From contig CAUTYX010000021.1 of assembly GCA_963542695.1 (NCBI GenBank), positions 1 to 23,207 on the forward strand: a DNA stretch of 23,207 nucleotides, written 5' to 3'. The translations under genes and the position numbers were made by a program. Position 1 is the first letter of the stretch. Each line of letters begins with the position of its first letter. Below, in pieces: positions 6,883 through 14,655 of this stretch. The notes beneath the pieces are model-generated. The model saw nothing but the letters and a program-made list of their open reading frames with translations, was not told the origin of the DNA and searched no databases. The stretch is from RUG100 sp963542695. GTDB lineage: Bacteria > Bacillota > Clostridia > Peptostreptococcales > Anaerovoracaceae.

Positions 6883-6891
6883 TGGTACAAT
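6883..6891 (+). promoter_or_regulatory. Extended -10 promoter for small membrane-protein gene
   Basis: TGGTACAAT is an extended -10 element (TGn plus TACAAT) about 55 bp before the ATG at 6946. It is flanked by two CATATG hexamers (6879-6884 and 6893-6898). No convincing -35 box is seen, as expected for an extended -10 promoter. Confidence 0.5.
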
Positions 6892-6945
6892 ACATATGAA
6901 AATGATGGATTGACTAGAATGACTGCACGAAAGGAGAATTACATC

Positions 6946-7326
6946 ATGAAAAAGTGGCTTGTTGGCGGATATCTACTGGCCTTCATTGGAGGAATAATTT
7001 GGTTTTGAGTGGCTTCCGATAATTTAGATGCACTGGGCTTTTGCCTCCTCTATTTCTTTATTCTTTTGCCGGTGGCTACCATCTTGATTTCATTCTTTAT
7101 TGGAAAAAATAATATCTTTGGAAAAGGAAAATGGTTGGCAGCAGCGGTTTTTGGCTTGCTGTATATGCTGTCTGAGTATGCAACTATCAGCATGGCCAAT
7201 AATGTAGCATTCCATAAAATAAATGCGCCGGACTTTTCTATGATTCTAAGTGGATTGATAATGTCTGTTCTGGGAATCTTTGGAGGCAAAGCGGTGACTT
7301 ACCTGCAAGAAAAGAAAAAGATTTGA
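6946..7326 (+). pseudogene. Small membrane protein gene with in-frame TGA
   Basis: The ATG at 6946 has AAGGAG nine to ten bases upstream and opens a frame of 20 codons that form a membrane helix (MKKWLVGGYLLAFIGGIIWF). The frame then meets TGA (7006-7008) and continues without a shift from GTG 7009 for another 105 codons to 7326. The second part holds about three more hydrophobic helices (FCLLYFFILLPVATILISFF, WLAAAVFGLLYMLS, FSMILSGLIMSVLGIFGG) and a basic end. Everything suggests one ~126-residue protein interrupted by a point nonsense mutation, with TGG to TGA the simplest change. A separate protein starting at GTG 7009 has no well-spaced ribosome binding site. I do not recognise the family. 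Confidence 0.65.
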
Positions 7327-7347
7327 TGTCCCAACAGAGTGCATATT

Positions 7348-7356
7348 TGATATAAT
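7348..7356 (+). promoter_or_regulatory. Extended -10 promoter for the GNAT-PEBP-MBL gene run
   Basis: TGATATAAT fits a perfect extended -10 (TG-n-TATAAT), about 53 bp before the GNAT start at 7409. No clear -35 box is visible. Confidence 0.6.
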
Positions 7357-7408
7357 ATTTTAGTTGAGAAAAGCTAATTTACATATAAAAAAGAGGTATA
7401 CCATAAGA

Positions 7409-7927
7409 ATGATACGACTGGCAACAACAAATGATGTAGAGGGCATTACGACAATCTATGAGAAGATTCACGACCTGGAAGAAGCGGGAAAAATGTCCAT
7501 TGGATGGGATCGGAACATTTATCCGGTGTGGCAGACGGCTATGGATGCAGTTAAACGAGGAGATATGTTTGTATCCGATGAGGATGACAACATTGTTGCG
7601 GCCGGTATCATCAATCAGATTCAGGTTCCCGAATATGTGAATTGTCCATGGAAATATCCTGCAGAGGATAAGGACGTGTTGGTATTGCATACTTTAGTAG
7701 TAGATCCCCACTGCAATGGTCGCGGTTACGGCAGTGAATTTATCGGTTTTTACGAGAAATTGGCAGTAGAGCGCAACCAAAGGTATTTACGCCTTGATAC
7801 CAATGTGATAAATACGGAAGCGAGAAAATTTTACAAAAAACTAGGCTACAAGGAGCCGGGGGTCATCCATTGTACATTTAACGGCATTTCTGATGTAAAC
7901 CTTATTTGTTTAGAAAAGCTTGTATAA
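7409..7927 (+). CDS. GNAT-family N-acetyltransferase
   Basis: A 172-residue GCN5-related acetyltransferase that transfers the acetyl group of acetyl-CoA to an amine. N-terminus MIRLATTNDVEGITTIYEKIHDLEE is the typical strand 1/helix 1. Motif A is in LHTLVVDPHCNGRGYGSEFIGFYEK, with the acyl-CoA pyrophosphate loop at CNGRGYGS. It is followed by YLRLDTNVINTEARKFYKKLGYKE (motif B, with the conserved FYKKLGY). The frame extends upstream to a TTG at 7364, but the ATG at 7409 gives the family-typical start and has AAGAGG 12 bases upstream. Substrate is unknown. It heads a run of closely spaced same-strand genes. Confidence 0.9.
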   Translation: MIRLATTNDVEGITTIYEKIHDLEEAGKMSIGWDRNIYPVWQTAMDAVKRGDMFVSDEDDNIVAAGIINQIQVPEYVNCPWKYPAEDKDVLVLHTLVVDPHCNGRGYGSEFIGFYEKLAVERNQRYLRLDTNVINTEARKFYKKLGYKEPGVIHCTFNGISDVNLICLEKLV

Positions 7928-7973
7928 ATTTCTTTCACAAATAAAGAAGAGAAAGAGAACAGGAGGTATCAAC

Positions 7974-8474
7974 ATGAAAGTGAAAACAACAGCTATCAAA
8001 GATGGATTTTTTTTGGATAAGTACGGCAAGAAAGGCACCACCTTTAGCAACGAAGGTATCTCCAGTTTATCGATTCCCTTTGAAATAACAGAAGCTCCTA
8101 AAGAGACAGTAACCTTTGCGGTGGTTTTAGATGACAAAGATGCCATTACGGCAGCCGGATATATTTGGATACACTGGACCATTGCCAACTTAAAGCGTAC
8201 CAAAGTGAAAGAAGGAGAGAGTCGTACCGCTACGGATTTCGTACAGGGAGCCACCAGCTGGTCCGGTGTACTGGGGGAAATCAATAAAGAGCAGTCTGCC
8301 TTTTATGGTGGAATGGCACCGCCTAATTGTACCCACCGATACGAATTGACAGTCTACGCACTGGATACTCAGCTGGATGTAGAAAACGCCTTCGGATATA
8401 ATGACTTGCACTTTATGATGCAGGGACACATTTTAGATACAGCTGTAGCAATGGGAAAATATAGCCCAGAGTAA
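7974..8474 (+). CDS. YbhB/YbcL-family PEBP-like protein
   Basis: A 166-residue phosphatidylethanolamine-binding-protein homologue of the bacterial YbhB/YbcL (Raf kinase inhibitor-like) group. Recognisable parts: IPFEITEAPKETVTFAVVLDDKDA, the ligand-pocket strand IWIHWTIANL (DPD/HW region), and the second signature FYGGMAPPNCTHRYELTVYALD. Start ATG follows AGGAGG (7961-7966) with 7 bases spacing. There is no signal peptide, so it is cytoplasmic. The biochemical role of bacterial members is poorly known; anion or lipid-headgroup binding is assumed from the fold. It sits 46 bp after the GNAT gene and 16 bp before the metallo-beta-lactamase gene. Confidence 0.93.
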   Translation: MKVKTTAIKDGFFLDKYGKKGTTFSNEGISSLSIPFEITEAPKETVTFAVVLDDKDAITAAGYIWIHWTIANLKRTKVKEGESRTATDFVQGATSWSGVLGEINKEQSAFYGGMAPPNCTHRYELTVYALDTQLDVENAFGYNDLHFMMQGHILDTAVAMGKYSPE

Positions 8475-8490
8475 GAAGGAGTATTGCTTC

Positions 8491-9294
8491 ATGGAAATAA
8501 CACTGTTAGGCACGGGAAATGCCTTGGTTACAGAATGCTATAACACCTGTTTTGTCATTAGTCACGACGGGAAGCATTTTTTAGTAGACGGCGGCGGCGG
8601 CAATACCCTCTTGGCACAATTGAAACATGCCGGATTCCATTGGATGGATATGCGAGAAATCTTTGTAACTCATAAACATATTGATCATATTCTGGGAATC
8701 ATTTGGATGATACGGATGATTTGCCAATATATGAATCAAGGGCAGTATCAGGGGGAAGCGAATATTTATGGTCACCGTGAGGTTATTTCCATTTTGCGCC
8801 AAGGCGCGGATACCTTATTAAAACCCAAAGAAACCCGGTTTATTGATGAGCGGCTGCATTTGATTGTGGTGGAGGATGGAGACGTTAAAAACATTATGGG
8901 TCGTGAGGTTGCGTTTTTCGATATCCGGTCTACCAAGGCAAAACAATTCGGCTTTTCTATGGCGCTTTCAGAAGGTGGCAAATTGACATGTTGTGGCGAC
9001 GAGCCCTGTCCTGCAAGTCTATATGACAAGGTGAGAGATAGCCGGTGGCTGCTGCACGAAGCTTTTTGCTTGTATAATGAAAGAGATATTTGGCACCCTT
9101 ATGAAAAAAATCATTCTACGGCAAAAGATGCCGCCCAGTTGGCAGAGGCTCTGGGAATAGAAAATCTGGTGCTGTACCATACAGAAGATAGCCATATGAA
9201 AGAGCGAAAAGAACTTTATACAAAGGAAGCCAAACAGTATTTTACAGGGAATATCTACGTTCCTGATGACTTGGAAGTAATTGCATGTAAGTAG
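8491..9294 (+). CDS. RNase Z-like metallo-beta-lactamase-fold hydrolase
   Basis: A 267-residue protein with the metallo-beta-lactamase fold. It begins MEITLLGTGNALVTECYNTCFVI, as RNase Z-like proteins do. It carries motif II THKHIDHILG (residues 60-69; His61, His63, Asp65, His66), a CCGDEP segment for the bridging aspartate, LLHEAF with another metal-site histidine, HSTAKDAAQLAEALG (the HST motif of the RNase Z/ElaC family) and LYHTEDS. ATG is preceded by AAGGAG. Two zinc ions are expected. Bona fide tRNA 3'-processing cannot be assumed; it may be a phosphodiesterase of the same superfamily. It ends 8 bp before the EEP gene, suggesting one transcript. Confidence 0.88.
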   Translation: MEITLLGTGNALVTECYNTCFVISHDGKHFLVDGGGGNTLLAQLKHAGFHWMDMREIFVTHKHIDHILGIIWMIRMICQYMNQGQYQGEANIYGHREVISILRQGADTLLKPKETRFIDERLHLIVVEDGDVKNIMGREVAFFDIRSTKAKQFGFSMALSEGGKLTCCGDEPCPASLYDKVRDSRWLLHEAFCLYNERDIWHPYEKNHSTAKDAAQLAEALGIENLVLYHTEDSHMKERKELYTKEAKQYFTGNIYVPDDLEVIACK

Positions 9295-9302
9295 GAGAAG
9301 GT

Positions 9303-10424
9303 ATGAGTGAAGGTGTAAACAGAGGAACGGTAGCCAAGAACAGGAAAAAGCCTCTTTGGAAGCGTATCATGAAAGGTATACTGGCGGTAGTGTTGGTTGT
9401 AGTGCTTTGCTTTGTATCTCTTTTGGTGGGGCTTACCATTACAGAATATAAACCGGAACCTGTAGAGAATGTATCAGTGAAAAATGCGGTTGAAAAAACG
9501 GTATCTTCAAAAAAGCCGTTGACGATACTGTCTTGGAACATCGGCTATGGTGCTTTAGGCGATGATGCAGACTTTTTCATGGATGGAGGAAAAAGCATTC
9601 GTGCATCCAATGAAAAGCGTGTAAAGAAAAATCTTACCGGCATTACAACAACGGTAGATGAAATTCAACCGGATATAGCTCTTTTTCAGGAAGTAGATGT
9701 ACACTCTAAGAGATCCTACTATATTGATCAGCAGCGATTGTTATCAGAAGCAGCAGCCGTAAAAAAACAGGAAAGTGCCTTTGCGACTAACTACAAGGTT
9801 CCCTTTGTGCCGTATCCTGTTCCGCCAATTGGAAAGGTTGAAGCCGGCATTGAAACCACTTCGGCGTATCATAGCAATGATACAGAGCGAATACAGCTGC
9901 CGACACCCTTTGGTTGGCCCTATAGACTGGGGAATTTAAAGCGATGCCTCTTGGTTTCGCGGATGCCGATTGCAGGAAGCAAAAAGGAATTGGTAGTAGT
10001 CAATTTGCACCTGGAAGCCTATGATGATGGAAAGGGAAAAGCGGCCCAAACCAAAAAGCTTTTCGATTTGTTAAACCGGGAAATACAAAAAGGAAACTAT
10101 GTGATAGCCGGAGGCGATTTTAACCAGACTTTTTCCTCTGCGGATATTTCCGGTTACAAACAGAATAAAGAACTGTGGAAACCGGGTTTGTTGCCGGTGG
10201 AAAAGCAAGAAAACAAGTGGCAGTTTCGTATGGACCGGGAAACACCCAGCTGTAGATCCTTAGATGTGGCCTACGCAGGAGCCAATAAAGAATCTTTTCA
10301 ATATTATGTTATTGATGGCTTTATTGTTTCTAAAAACATTCAAATTACCCAGTGTCAGACCATCCAAAAGGAATTTGTTCATGCAGACCACAATCCGGTA
10401 TTGCTAAAGATACGGTTACAATAA
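9303..10424 (+). CDS. Membrane-anchored endonuclease/exonuclease/phosphatase-family protein
   Basis: A 373-residue protein with a basic N-terminus (KNRKKPLWKR), one membrane helix at ~24-46 and an extracytoplasmic EEP domain. Active-site motifs of the DNase I-like fold are complete: LSWNIGYGALG (Asn79), LFQEVD (Glu130), VVNLHLEA (His236), AGGDFNQT (Asp272, Asn274) and ADHNPVLL (Asp362, His363). The enzymes use Mg2+ to cleave phosphodiester or phosphomonoester bonds. The anchored, outward-facing arrangement suggests a nuclease, phosphatase or sphingomyelinase-like activity at the surface; the substrate cannot be told. Start ATG follows GTAGGAGAAGGT. Closely linked to the MBL gene upstream and the exported esterase downstream. 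Confidence 0.9.
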   Translation: MSEGVNRGTVAKNRKKPLWKRIMKGILAVVLVVVLCFVSLLVGLTITEYKPEPVENVSVKNAVEKTVSSKKPLTILSWNIGYGALGDDADFFMDGGKSIRASNEKRVKKNLTGITTTVDEIQPDIALFQEVDVHSKRSYYIDQQRLLSEAAAVKKQESAFATNYKVPFVPYPVPPIGKVEAGIETTSAYHSNDTERIQLPTPFGWPYRLGNLKRCLLVSRMPIAGSKKELVVVNLHLEAYDDGKGKAAQTKKLFDLLNREIQKGNYVIAGGDFNQTFSSADISGYKQNKELWKPGLLPVEKQENKWQFRMDRETPSCRSLDVAYAGANKESFQYYVIDGFIVSKNIQITQCQTIQKEFVHADHNPVLLKIRLQ

Positions 10425-10436
10425 CGGTAGGAAAAT

Positions 10437-10478
10437 CACCAAGAAAAATTACGAAAAAGAAACACCAAGAGAAATTAC
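10437..10478 (+). repeat. 16-bp imperfect direct repeat
   Basis: CACCAAGAAAAATTAC (10437-10452) and CACCAAGAGAAATTAC (10463-10478), one mismatch, 26 bp period, in the short gap before the esterase gene. A third partial copy (CACCAGAGAA) follows at about 10480. No function is evident. Confidence 0.5.
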
Positions 10479-10508
10479 ACACCAGAGAACCTCTAGGAAA
10501 GGCAGGAT

Positions 10509-11519
10509 ATGAAAAAACGGACAAAAAGGAATCTTCTAAGAATTTCGTTGGCGGTGTTGATTATGATTGTCGGCTATTTTTTCATGAACACCGACATGGT
10601 GCAAAATACCGTCAGCACCATTTCCTTTGGCAATGAAACCAACAAAAAGGAGGGAATTGCCAAAGTTCCGGAAAATTATAAAACACTGGCTTCTCATCGA
10701 GGGACACTGGAAAAAATTCAGTACACCAGCTCTCCTAGGGTAGTCAGTGCCGGTTCTGAAAAAAAAGCTATGGTGTATATTCCTTACAAATATGATAAAC
10801 AAAAGAGGTACAACATTTTGTATTTGCTGCATGGGTATGGTGGCAGTGAAAAAACTTTTTTAGGATCGCCGGCTGCGCCAAGACCCTTTAAAAGAATGTT
10901 GGATCATATGATTGAAAGAGGCGATATAGAGCCAACCATTGTGGTGGCATTAACCTATACCAAACCGGCCGCTTACTATGACTCCATGGACGATATGGGC
11001 AATGAAATTATAGAGGACTTGGCACCTATTATTGAATCGAAATACCACACCTATGCCAAATCCACAGATGTAAAAGGATTACAAGCATCAAGAGATCATC
11101 GTGCCATTGGCGGATTTTCTATGGGAGGCGCTTCTACCTGGAGAGCATTAAAAAATAATGCTGACTGTTTTCGATATTTTTTGCCCAGCAGTATGCCTAT
11201 GTATTACGATGATCACGGGTATGATCAGGGAATGAGTCTAACCAGTGCCAAATCCATTGTGGAAGGGGTACAAGAAAAAGCAAAGAATAAGAAAATTTAT
11301 GTTTTTGCGGTCTCTGGTTCTGATGACTTTATGAACCAAGCAACAGAAGAACAGGCTAAAGATATTTCCAACTATCCGGAATTTACCTTTACGAAAAAAA
11401 TCAATGGCAAGGGCAATGTGTTTTTTCACAGTTGGAAAGGTAAAAGTCATAGCTACAAGGAAACCTTTCCCTATTTCTACAATGGGTTGAAAAAGTTTTT
11501 CGGTAAGAAATCATCCTGA
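10509..11519 (+). CDS. Exported esterase of the feruloyl esterase D-type fold
   Basis: A 336-residue protein with a basic start (MKKRTKRNLLR), one hydrophobic helix (residues ~11-26, signal peptide or anchor) and an alpha/beta-hydrolase domain of the PF00756 esterase type, as in the XynZ feruloyl esterase module. Visible elements: KKAMVYIPYKYDKQKRYNILYLLHGYGG (oxyanion region, His108), RAIGGFSMGGAST with nucleophile Ser204, SGSDDFM with the probable acid Asp272/273, and KSHSYKETFPYFYNG with His314. The triad is complete. Likely substrates are esters on polysaccharides or other acyl esters outside the cell. AAAGGCAGGATATG gives a usable ribosome binding site. It is separated from the EEP gene by 84 bp. 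Confidence 0.88.
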   Translation: MKKRTKRNLLRISLAVLIMIVGYFFMNTDMVQNTVSTISFGNETNKKEGIAKVPENYKTLASHRGTLEKIQYTSSPRVVSAGSEKKAMVYIPYKYDKQKRYNILYLLHGYGGSEKTFLGSPAAPRPFKRMLDHMIERGDIEPTIVVALTYTKPAAYYDSMDDMGNEIIEDLAPIIESKYHTYAKSTDVKGLQASRDHRAIGGFSMGGASTWRALKNNADCFRYFLPSSMPMYYDDHGYDQGMSLTSAKSIVEGVQEKAKNKKIYVFAVSGSDDFMNQATEEQAKDISNYPEFTFTKKINGKGNVFFHSWKGKSHSYKETFPYFYNGLKKFFGKKSS

Positions 11520-11619
11520 TGATGTGGTGTATATGAAACCGGCGTTACAAATCCTAATGAGCGGTGTATATACCAACTGTTAAAAGGAATTATATACTGT
11601 GAAAGAAGGATTGATTGGT

Positions 11620-11985
11620 ATGAGCATTGTAGCAAATATAGTCGTTATATTGACTGCACTGGAATTTGTATTTATTTTCTATTTGGAGACGATTGCAACG
11701 ACTTCAAAGAGAACGGCTTCTGTTTTCAATATGGAACAGGATGAACTAAAGAAAGAATCTGTAAGCTTGCTTTTCAAAAATCAGGGCGTATACAATTTGA
11801 TTATTGCTGTTATGCTGCCGGTTTCTTTATTCTTGGTTCATTCAAAGGCAGCTGTTGTGCTGTTTCTGCTGAATATTATTGCTGTGGCAGCCTATGGAGG
11901 CATTAGCCTTAATCCAAGGATTTTCTTTAAACAGGGATCCTTGGCCGTAATTGCCTTGATACTGGTTTTGGTTGCCGGCATCTAA
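11620..11985 (+). CDS. DUF1304-family membrane protein
   Basis: A 121-residue protein with four hydrophobic helices. Start MSIVANIVVILTALEFVFIFYLET, the NQGVYNLIIAVMLP segment (the family has NQGLYN here) and a third and fourth helix fit the DUF1304 family of small integral membrane proteins with unknown function. GTG at 11599 is an alternative start that adds seven residues. ATG 11620 is preferred because the family begins at MS-I and AAGGA lies nine bases upstream. The DUF assignment is by recalled motif and length. Confidence 0.78.
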   Translation: MSIVANIVVILTALEFVFIFYLETIATTSKRTASVFNMEQDELKKESVSLLFKNQGVYNLIIAVMLPVSLFLVHSKAAVVLFLLNIIAVAAYGGISLNPRIFFKQGSLAVIALILVLVAGI

Positions 11986-12052
11986 ACTGTACAGGTAAAA
12001 TAAAGAAATAAGCGAAACAGAAATGGAGAATTTACAGAAAACAAGCACAATG

Positions 12053-12079
12053 CAGGAAGGGAACACTCTTCCTGTTTTT
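12053..12079 (+). terminator. Rho-independent terminator
   Basis: CAGGAAG (12053-12059) pairs with CTTCCTG (12068-12074) around an 8-base loop and is followed by TTTTT. It ends transcription of the preceding genes before the sigma-factor promoter. Confidence 0.8.
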
Positions 12080-12098
12080 AATAGAGAGTAAAAAAATT

Positions 12099-12124
12099 TG
12101 TAACGAAATAGAAAGTTGTTCGTC
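12099..12124 (+). promoter_or_regulatory. ECF-type promoter in front of its own sigma-factor gene
   Basis: TGTAAC (12099-12104), 16 bases, CGTC (12121-12124). This resembles promoters of Bacillus ECF factors (TGAAAC/TGTAAC with CGTC/CGTA). It lies about 28 bp before the sigma gene start, so autoregulation by the sigma factor is likely. Confidence 0.68.
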
Positions 12125-12151
12125 TAACTAATGAAACCGGAAAGGAGGTGA

Positions 12152-12679
12152 GTGACTCTGAAAGACAACTCTGTAAAAGAGCTGGACTTTGAACAGCTAT
12201 ATCGAATGTATTTTGTGAAAGTGTATTCTTATGTAATGGGGATTGTAAAAGATCCATCCGCTGCAGAGGAAATTACGCAAAACACTTTTGTAAAGGCCAT
12301 AACTGCAAAAAACACGTACAAAGGATTGGCAAAGGAATTCACATGGCTTTGTTCTATTGCAAAAAATCTTTCCTATGATTATTTTCGTAAGAGAAAAAGA
12401 TTGTGGAGATATGAGGAAGAGAAGCATAGTTCTTTGGAAGAACACAGCGGCTATGGACTTGTTCAAGAGCAGTTGATTCAAAAGGAGATGTCCTATGAAA
12501 TTCATCGAATCTTGCACCGGTTGGAAGAACCATATAAAGAAGTGTTTTCCCTGCGGGTTTTCGGAGAGCTGTCTTTTGGCCAGATTGCTTCTATCTTTGG
12601 AAAAAGTGAAAGCTGGGCCAGAGTCACCTATCACCGGGCACGGTTAAAATTGAAAGAAAGGATGGATAACCATGGATAA
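12152..12679 (+). CDS. ECF-subfamily RNA polymerase sigma factor
   Basis: A 175-residue sigma-70 factor with only regions 2 and 4. Region 2 covers FEQLYRMYFVKVYSYVMGIVKDPSAAEEITQNTFVKAI and FTWLCSIAKNLSYDYFRKRKR (promoter melting and -10 contact). Region 4 covers HRILHRLEEPYKEVFSLRVFGELSFGQIASIFGKSESWARVTYHRARLKLKE, with an HTH that reads the -35 box. The frame starts with GTG at 12152, only three bases after GGAGG (12144-12148). A CTG at 12158 would have better spacing, so the exact start is unsure. The stop overlaps the ATG of the anti-sigma gene. An ECF-like promoter upstream supports autoregulation. Confidence 0.93.
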   Translation: MTLKDNSVKELDFEQLYRMYFVKVYSYVMGIVKDPSAAEEITQNTFVKAITAKNTYKGLAKEFTWLCSIAKNLSYDYFRKRKRLWRYEEEKHSSLEEHSGYGLVQEQLIQKEMSYEIHRILHRLEEPYKEVFSLRVFGELSFGQIASIFGKSESWARVTYHRARLKLKERMDNHG

Positions 12680-13649
12680 TAAAAACAGTAAAGCCAACAA
12701 TCTAATGGATAAAAATCTTTGTGATATTGTGGAAGATTTGTTACCACTATATTACGATGGTGTTTGCAGTGATAAAAGCAAAGTCTTGGTAGAGGAGCAT
12801 GTAAAGACTTGCCCGAGTTGCAAAGTAAAGTTGGAGGCATTGGAAAACACTAAGACGGAAAAGACTTTTAGAGTGGAAGCCAAGACAGTGTTGAAACAGC
12901 ATGCTAAGAAAGAAAAGACAGCAGCAATGATTATCGGCAGCAGTATTGCCGGTGTATTGATGGTTCCCATTGTAATTAGTTTGTTACTTTCCTTGGGGGG
13001 ATATTCTGATTGGAAAACCAATGCTGTACTCATTGCGTCTATGTTGCTGGTAGCCGGCTTGACAGTGGTTCCGATTCTATCTAAAACCAACAAGTTTTCC
13101 AGAGCGATTATGGCCTCGACAGCAGCATTGATATTGATAATATTCTTTGTGGAAATGTTCTTTTACAAGGGAGGATGGTTGGAGTTTGGAGAAATTGCCA
13201 CGTCTATAGTTTTTGGAATTTCCATAGTGTTTTTTCCCTTTGTCGTTAAACAAGCAGAGTTGCCACAGATAATAAAAAACCATAAAGGGTTGCTGGTTTT
13301 TCTCTGGGATACCCTGTGGTTTTACTTGATGCTGTTTCTCTTTGCCGTTGACTATCCTATATATACCAAGGATATTCTAGGTGTCAGCACGTTCTTTGCA
13401 GGTCTTATGTGGATTGGATTTTTGATTATCCGGTATTTAAAAATTAACCCTTACTTTAGAGCCGGTCTGGTTGCTTTTGTAACGGGACTTTGGTTCTCTA
13501 TGGGAAACCGGCAAGGATGGGTTATGTTTATGAATCAAGATATACATAAAGAGATATTGTTTGTAAGCTTGGTTATTGCCGGTATTTTAGGCGGCATAGG
13601 TATCGCTGACTATTTATTCAAAATGAGAAGAAACAGCCAGCGAAAGTAA
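12672..13649 (+). CDS. Zinc-finger (zf-HC2/ZAS) transmembrane anti-sigma factor
   Basis: A 325-residue protein. Residues 1-55 form a ZAS anti-sigma domain: Cys17, Cys32, then EEHVKTCPSC with the H-x3-C-x2-C signature at His43, Cys47 and Cys50. A charged linker is followed by about seven or eight hydrophobic helices from residue ~83 to the basic end KMRRNSQRK. The ZAS part would hold the sigma factor at the membrane until a signal, presumably sensed by the membrane part, releases it. Its ATG lies inside the last codons of the sigma gene, the typical coupled arrangement. The large multi-helix sensor is longer than in single-pass RsiW-type proteins. The signal is unknown. Confidence 0.9.
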   Translation: MDNKNSKANNLMDKNLCDIVEDLLPLYYDGVCSDKSKVLVEEHVKTCPSCKVKLEALENTKTEKTFRVEAKTVLKQHAKKEKTAAMIIGSSIAGVLMVPIVISLLLSLGGYSDWKTNAVLIASMLLVAGLTVVPILSKTNKFSRAIMASTAALILIIFFVEMFFYKGGWLEFGEIATSIVFGISIVFFPFVVKQAELPQIIKNHKGLLVFLWDTLWFYLMLFLFAVDYPIYTKDILGVSTFFAGLMWIGFLIIRYLKINPYFRAGLVAFVTGLWFSMGNRQGWVMFMNQDIHKEILFVSLVIAGILGGIGIADYLFKMRRNSQRK

Positions 13650-13671
13650 ATGAAAAAAATCACTCAAAAGG

Positions 13672-14466
13672 TCATCCAAACGTATAGGATGTCATGGACA
13701 TCGAACCTAGTTCTCGGTACTGATTCCAAATTTCGATTCTATCGTCCGGAATTGCTGCACCTAGTGCAACCAGTAGGGGATAGTAATGATCTACGGTTGG
13801 AATGGCAATATCATGATAGGTAATATCGGTAAATTGCAAGGGTTTTTCAAAGTCTCCCGATGAAATTGCATCAGCAATGGCGTTGTCAAAAGCATCGGCC
13901 CAGGGTTCGCCGCCTTCCATATTCCAGTTTACCATTCCCAAATTATGGACAACATTTCCGCTGGCAAGAATCATAGCGCCTTCTTCCCGTAAGGGAGCAA
14001 GGCGTTTTCCTATTTCGTATTGAAAAGCGGGACCTTCCAGTAGGTTGTTGCTGACCATTACCACCGGAATGTCGCTATCAGGATAAATATTAGACAGGAC
14101 AGACCAAACGCCGTGGTCAATGCCCCATTCATTATTTACCTGGGCATCAGTCCCTAATAGCTGCAATGTTTTTTGAGCAAACTCCGGCGATCCGACCGGT
14201 TCATAGTGGACTTGGTACAGTTCTTTGGGAAACCCATACATATCATTGATCTGTGGGTTGTCAGCTGCATTGCGGACAAAGAGTCCGCGTGTGGCCCAGT
14301 GGGCGGAAATAGCAATAATTACCTTTGGCTTTGGCAATGTTTCGCCAATGTTTTTCCATACCGGACGCGCTTTGTTATTACCAATGGCATTCATAGGGGA
14401 TCCATGTCCGGTAAAAAGTACCGGCATTTTTTTCGTTGTTTTTGTAATTCTATCGTTGGATTTCAT
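13672..14466 (-). CDS. ygiD: LigB-type extradiol dioxygenase, YgiD family
   Basis: A 264-residue protein close in design to E. coli YgiD, described as a 4,5-DOPA extradiol dioxygenase. Signatures: MPVLFTGHGSPMNAIG (His21), IAISAHWATRG (His56), WGIDHGVWSVL, ILASGNVVHNLGMVNW, PTVDHYYPLLVALGA (third metal histidine) and ELGSMSMTSYTFG at the C-terminus. The family binds a metal (Zn or Fe) through three histidines and opens catechol rings. The physiological substrate is uncertain. The chosen ATG has GAGG eight bases upstream; an internal ATG 13 codons later aligns better with YgiD but lacks a binding site. It converges on the anti-sigma gene, with 22 bp between them. Confidence 0.92.
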   Translation of the reverse strand: MKSNDRITKTTKKMPVLFTGHGSPMNAIGNNKARPVWKNIGETLPKPKVIIAISAHWATRGLFVRNAADNPQINDMYGFPKELYQVHYEPVGSPEFAQKTLQLLGTDAQVNNEWGIDHGVWSVLSNIYPDSDIPVVMVSNNLLEGPAFQYEIGKRLAPLREEGAMILASGNVVHNLGMVNWNMEGGEPWADAFDNAIADAISSGDFEKPLQFTDITYHDIAIPTVDHYYPLLVALGAAIPDDRIEIWNQYRELGSMSMTSYTFG

Positions 14467-14655
14467 AAGATAACCTCGTGTATTTTCAATGGATATTTGT
14501 TATATGCTAAGAATCCTATACCTTGCTGCAAAGAAAATTAAACATCGGGAGGGTAGTCATGGCTAACATATTTTGATATAGTTATGATAGAAAGATAACA
14601 AACATTCACTATGAACTATTCACATTTTGTATTAACTAGGAGCCGGTAGAAACGT

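Noticed and set aside
7006..7008. Selenocysteine codon
   Set aside because: The TGA lies at the end of a membrane helix with no redox motif, and no obvious bacterial SECIS hairpin is seen downstream. A nonsense mutation is simpler.
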